Origin: Halomonas sp.
GTDB taxonomy: Bacteria; Pseudomonadota; Gammaproteobacteria; Pseudomonadales; Halomonadaceae
NCBI RefSeq assembly: GCF_011050415.1
Contig: NZ_DRFS01000022.1
Location: 62,001-126,000 of the forward strand
DNA: 64,000 bases
Direction: 5' to 3'
Numbering within the stretch: position 1 is the first letter of the stretch; each line of letters starts with the position of its first letter. Shown piece after piece: positions 60,719 to 64,000 of the stretch. The position numbers were made by a program, and so were the translations under genes. A model generated the notes under the pieces. That model was not told the origin of the DNA. It saw only the letters and a program-made list of their open reading frames with translations, and did no database searches.

Positions 60719-61138
60719 TCAACGCGGTGGCAGTTGCTCGGGCCCGAAGGCGTCGGGCAGCAGCGTTGCCATGGTGTAGGTTTTCATTAGCTCACCGCTG
60801 CCGGACAGCACCTTGATTTGCGTCTCTGGCGTGGCGAACTCACGAATGCGCTGGCGGCAGTCGCCGCAGGGCGTACAGAGGTGATCGCCGGGCCCCATCA
60901 CGTAGACGGTTGTCAATTGGCGCTGGCCCGCGGTGACCATCGCGGAAATCGCCGAGGCTTCGGCACACAGGCCTTTGTAGTGAGCGACTTCTACATTCGT
61001 GCCTGCAAACTGTTGGCCATCAGGGGTGATCATTACCGAGGCCACCGGATGCGCTGAGTAGGGCACGTAGGCGTTAGCCCGCGCACTGAATAACTTTTGA
61101 ACGATCTCTTCTGGTACTTGATCCGTTTGCTGGTTCAT
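60719..61138 (-). CDS. cdd: Cytidine deaminase
   Basis: 139 residues from the ATG at 61138 with AGAGGA upstream. Numbered from one codon earlier (the GTG at 61141), the zinc ligands are Cys59 (in LCAEA), Cys92 and Cys95 (PCGDC) and the proton-shuttling Glu61. This is the small tetrameric type. It deaminates cytidine and deoxycytidine to uridine and deoxyuridine in nucleoside salvage. Last gene of the leftward deoABD-cdd run, 12 bases after deoD. Confidence 0.95.
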   Translation of the reverse strand: MNQQTDQVPEEIVQKLFSARANAYVPYSAHPVASVMITPDGQQFAGTNVEVAHYKGLCAEASAISAMVTAGQRQLTTVYVMGPGDHLCTPCGDCRQRIREFATPETQIKVLSGSGELMKTYTMATLLPDAFGPEQLPPR

Positions 61139-61150
61139 CACGACTTCCTC

Positions 61151-61876
61151 TTAAGCGCGGGCTGCGTCGTCGCGAAGTACTGTGTCCAAAGCAATCAGCA
61201 TCATGTCATCAAAGGTGGTTTGACGATCAGCGCTGGAGAGCGAGTCGCCTTTCAGGATGTGATCCGACACGGTGCAGATAGTCATGGCGCGAGCGCCAAA
61301 CTCGGCGGCGACGCCATATAGGCCAGCAGCTTCCATCTCAACGCCGACAATGCCGTAGCGCTTGAGCATTTCGGCCATGTCGGTTTGCGGGTTGTAGAAC
61401 AAGTCAGCTGAGAAAATGTTGCCGACTTTCACCGGCACATTCTTGGCCTTGGCGGCGGCAACAGCGTGCTGAACTAGTTCAAAATCCGCAATCGCGGCGA
61501 AATCGTGGTCGTTAAAGCGCATGCGGTTTACTTTTGAATCGGTGCTGGCGCCCATGCCGATGACCACGTCACGCACGTTGACATCGTCGCGCACCGCGCC
61601 GCAGGAGCCGACGCGAATCAGCGATTTAACGCCGTAGTCGGTAATCAGCTCTTTGGCGTAGATGGAAACCGACGGAATGCCCATGCCGTGGCCCATGACG
61701 GAAATCTCGCGGCCTTGATAGGTGCCGGTGTAGCCGAACATATTGCGCACATCGTTGACCTGGCGAACGTTCTCAAGATAAGTGTCGGCGATGTATTTGG
61801 CGCGCAGCGGGTCGCCGGGCATCAGTACGGTATCAGCGAAATCGCCCATTTCGGCATTAATATGTGGTGTTGCCAT
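61151..61876 (-). CDS. deoD: Purine nucleoside phosphorylase DeoD-type
   Basis: 241 residues from the ATG at 61876 with AAGGAG ten bases upstream. [28 protein letters not shown] carries the phosphate-binding Arg and GDP motif of hexameric [23 protein letters not shown] and the [12 protein letters not shown] segment are family hallmarks. It splits purine (deoxy)nucleosides with phosphate to a base and (deoxy)ribose 1-phosphate, the substrate of DeoB. Third in the deo run. Confidence 0.97.
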   Translation of the reverse strand: MATPHINAEMGDFADTVLMPGDPLRAKYIADTYLENVRQVNDVRNMFGYTGTYQGREISVMGHGMGIPSVSIYAKELITDYGVKSLIRVGSCGAVRDDVNVRDVVIGMGASTDSKVNRMRFNDHDFAAIADFELVQHAVAAAKAKNVPVKVGNIFSADLFYNPQTDMAEMLKRYGIVGVEMEAAGLYGVAAEFGARAMTICTVSDHILKGDSLSSADRQTTFDDMMLIALDTVLRDDAARA

Positions 61877-61905
61877 CAAAGGTCTCCTTTAAGCGGCGCT
61901 AGCCT

Positions 61906-63150
61906 TTAAGCAGCGTCAGGTAGAAAGCTTGTGCCATCGGCCATGGCCGGAAGCAGGAAAAAGTCGGCCAGGGTTTGGCCAATATCAGCAAAGGTGTCGC
62001 GTTCGCCCAATGGGCCGGGAGTAAAGCCGGGGCCGTGTACCAGAATCGGGATGTACTCGCGGGTGTGCTCGGTGCCGTACCAACTAGGGTCGCAGCCGTG
62101 GTCGGCGGTGAGAATCAACAGATCATCTTCGCTGAGCGCAGCCAACAAAGCTGGCAGCTTGGCATCGAAGTCTTCCAGCGCGGCGGCGTAGCCCGGCACA
62201 TCACGGCGATGGCCGTAAACCGAGTCGAAATCGACAAAGTTGGTCATAATCATCACGCGCTCACCGACCTCGCGCTTACTGGTACGCTCGATCTCCTTAA
62301 GCGTGGCCTTCATTAGCGCGTCGTGGCCGCTGGCTTTTACCTTATGGGTAATGCCGCAGTGGGCGTAGATGTCGGCAATTTTACCAATCGAGACCACTTC
62401 GCCACCGGCATCATCAAGCTTTTGCAGCACGGTAGGTGCCGGTGGCTCAACGCTATAGTCGCGGCGGTTGCCGGTGCGGGCAAAGGTCTTGCTGTCTTCG
62501 CCGATAAACGGACGGGCAATGACGCGGCCAATGTTATAAGGCTCCAGTAGCTCACGCACGGTTTCGCACAGCTTATAAAGCCGTTCCAGGCCGAAATGCT
62601 CTTCGTGAACGGCAATCTGAAATACCGAGTCCGCCGAGGTGTAAACAATCGGCTTGCCGGTGGCAATGTGCTCTTCACCCAGGCGAGCGATAATCTCGGT
62701 GCCCGAGGCGTGGCAGTTGCCAATCACCCCAGTTAAGTCAGCTTTCTGGATAATGGCGTCAAGTAGCTCAAGGGGGAAGCTGTCGGTTTTATCCAGAAAG
62801 TAACCCCAGTCAAAGCGAACCGGTACACCAGCGATTTCCCAATGGCCCGAAGGGGTGTCTTTGCCTGACGAGATTTCTTTAGCGTGAGCGTAAGCACCTT
62901 CCAGGCTTTCCGGCAGTGCGACGCCTTCGGCCACGCTGCCCGTGGCATCGCGGTGGGCATGGAATAGCCCCAGCTTGGCCATATTGGGTAGCTTTAGCGG
63001 GCCTGAACGGTTGGCGTTATCCGCCTCACCACGGGCACAGGCTTCAGCGATATGGCCCAGGGTGTCAGAACCTTCATCACCAAAGGTGGCGGCATCTGGG
63101 GCGGCGCCAATCCCGAAGGAGTCAAGCACCAGAACTATCGCGCGACTCAT
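61906..63150 (-). CDS. deoB: Phosphopentomutase
   Basis: 414 residues. Alkaline-phosphatase superfamily: metal-binding Asp in [14 protein letters not shown], catalytic Thr in [12 protein letters not shown], and the late [18 protein letters not shown] metal site. It converts ribose or deoxyribose 1-phosphate to 5-phosphate. Its start overlaps the deoA stop by four bases, so translation is coupled. Confidence 0.97.
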   Translation of the reverse strand: MSRAIVLVLDSFGIGAAPDAATFGDEGSDTLGHIAEACARGEADNANRSGPLKLPNMAKLGLFHAHRDATGSVAEGVALPESLEGAYAHAKEISSGKDTPSGHWEIAGVPVRFDWGYFLDKTDSFPLELLDAIIQKADLTGVIGNCHASGTEIIARLGEEHIATGKPIVYTSADSVFQIAVHEEHFGLERLYKLCETVRELLEPYNIGRVIARPFIGEDSKTFARTGNRRDYSVEPPAPTVLQKLDDAGGEVVSIGKIADIYAHCGITHKVKASGHDALMKATLKEIERTSKREVGERVMIMTNFVDFDSVYGHRRDVPGYAAALEDFDAKLPALLAALSEDDLLILTADHGCDPSWYGTEHTREYIPILVHGPGFTPGPLGERDTFADIGQTLADFFLLPAMADGTSFLPDAA

Positions 63151-64000
63151 AAGGCTTCTCCACGGAAAGTGTCTTGCAGCAGCGTGTCGGCGGTGGCTGC
63201 CGCTTCGCCAATGGTGAACGCGGCACGTAGTTGATCAGCAGCGCGCTCGGCGGCGGCGTCACTACGTGCGTGCACCATGGCGATGGGGCGCTGGCTGTCT
63301 ACGCGCTCGCCAATTTCGACGATATCGGTAAAGCCGACGCTATGATCGACGCTGGCATCGTTACGCAGGCGGCCACCGCCTAGTTCTACCACGCTCATAC
63401 CTACGGCCCGGGTATCAATGCGCTGTACGATACCTGCTTGCTCGGCATACACCGGCTTAATCACATCGGCTTTAGCAAGGTAGTGCTCGGAGCGCTCCAT
63501 AAAGTCGCTGGGGCCACCTAGTTCGCGCACCATGCGGGCGAAGACTTCAGCGGCGGCGCCTGAGGTGAGTGCCTTCTCAAGTTTAGTCAGCGCTTCGTCA
63601 CGGGAGCCTACGAGTTTACCGGCGATTAGCATTTCTACCGCCAGTTCGCGAGTGACTTGCATCACGCGGCTGTCAGGGCGGTCGCCGCGCAGCAGGGCTA
63701 ACGTTTCGACGATTTCCACCGCGTTACCGGCACAGGGCGCCAGCGGCTGGCTCATATCAGTGAGTAGGGCGGTGGTGGGGGTGCCTGCCTGGGTGGCGAC
63801 ATTGGCGATACTTTTCGCCAGTTCGCGGGATTTTTCTAGCGTGGGCATAAAGGCACCGCTGCCGACTTTAACGTCCATCACTAAGGCATCCAGGCCGGAG
63901 GCCAGCTTCTTGCCAAGGATAGATGCGGTAATCAGCGGGATCGATTCTACGGTGGCGGTCACGTCACGCACGCCGTAGATGCGTTTATCCGCAGGCGCCA
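63147..64000 (-). CDS. deoA: Thymidine phosphorylase, 5' part outside window
   Basis: About 284 C-terminal residues visible; the N-terminus lies beyond the right edge. The first visible stretch ([31 protein letters not shown]) is the conserved pyrimidine phosphorylase core, with [21 protein letters not shown] next and the [22 protein letters not shown]-terminal domain. It splits thymidine to thymine and deoxyribose 1-phosphate. First visible gene of the deoABD-cdd run; no deoC aldolase is in the window. Confidence 0.95.
   Translation of the reverse strand, partial: APADKRIYGVRDVTATVESIPLITASILGKKLASGLDALVMDVKVGSGAFMPTLEKSRELAKSIANVATQAGTPTTALLTDMSQPLAPCAGNAVEIVETLALLRGDRPDSRVMQVTRELAVEMLIAGKLVGSRDEALTKLEKALTSGAAAEVFARMVRELGGPSDFMERSEHYLAKADVIKPVYAEQAGIVQRIDTRAVGMSVVELGGGRLRNDASVDHSVGFTDIVEIGERVDSQRPIAMVHARSDAAAERAADQLRAAFTIGEAAATADTLLQDTFRGEAL

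Overview
The window looks like the chromosome of a halophilic gammaproteobacterium, most probably Halomonas or a close relative. The basis is overall protein character and gene content (TctCBA uptake, DUF1415, CsbD, PRC-barrel and DUF5666 small proteins, NasR/NarK nitrate assimilation, an ArfA homologue, split CHR transporters). No rRNA, tRNA, CRISPR array or intact insertion sequence was seen. The one intact mobile element is a group II intron.

Layout. 1-2.4 kb: partial cation efflux gene, GNAT acetyltransferase, alpha/beta hydrolase with a terminator. 2.47-4.55 kb: group II intron with its maturase, placed in the T-tract of that terminator and 14 bases from the nirD stop. 4.6-13.2 kb: assimilatory nitrate/nitrite reduction, with a leftward FAD-reductase-nirB-nirD operon and a divergent nasA-cobA operon. 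13-15.9 kb: MFS transporter, arfA, small secreted and DUF1127 proteins. 15.9-24.7 kb: ABC exporter, gamma-glutamyltransferase, TctABC transporter, paired CHR proteins and a divergent GntR regulator. 24.9-28.9 kb: DUF1415, GNAT, azlCD, a luciferase-like oxidoreductase and an SDR. 29-31.7 kb: nasR and narK. 32-41 kb: patatin, a soluble zinc-binding (CZB) chemosensor, two L,D-transpeptidases, an M23 peptidase, LysR and a glutathionyl-hydroquinone reductase. 41-46.5 kb: PRC-barrel and CsbD proteins, deaD with a long structured leader, nfi, a glutamine amidotransferase and tpx. 46.5-54.7 kb: an amidoligase/C26 amidotransferase pair, a large MscS channel, two J-domain-type proteins, a 473-residue membrane protein of unknown function and a CBS-BON protein. 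54.8-60.3 kb: class V aminotransferase, then a tightly overlapping Na+/glutamate-type symporter, amidohydrolase and CobW GTPase operon. 60.7-64 kb: deoA-deoB-deoD-cdd nucleoside salvage.

The best-supported system is the nitrate-assimilation regulon. NasR (nitrate-sensing NIT plus RNA-binding ANTAR domains) lies 20 kb from its presumed targets. Both divergent nas operons carry, just before their first gene, an intrinsic terminator whose 5' arm is shared with an alternative hairpin having a six-base loop with A at position 1 and G at position 4, the known ANTAR-recognition feature. The leftward leader also has a second such hairpin upstream. narK has a similar hairpin without an obvious terminator. 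GG-N10-GC (sigma-54) promoter matches and NtrC-like boxes lie upstream, so dual control by nitrogen limitation (NtrC) and by nitrate/nitrite (NasR antitermination) is inferred.

Other parts worth attention: a multi-stem RNA of about 200 nt in front of deaD, an arfA hairpin that encloses the stop codon, the amidoligase/C26 pair, and the symporter-amidohydrolase-CobW module.
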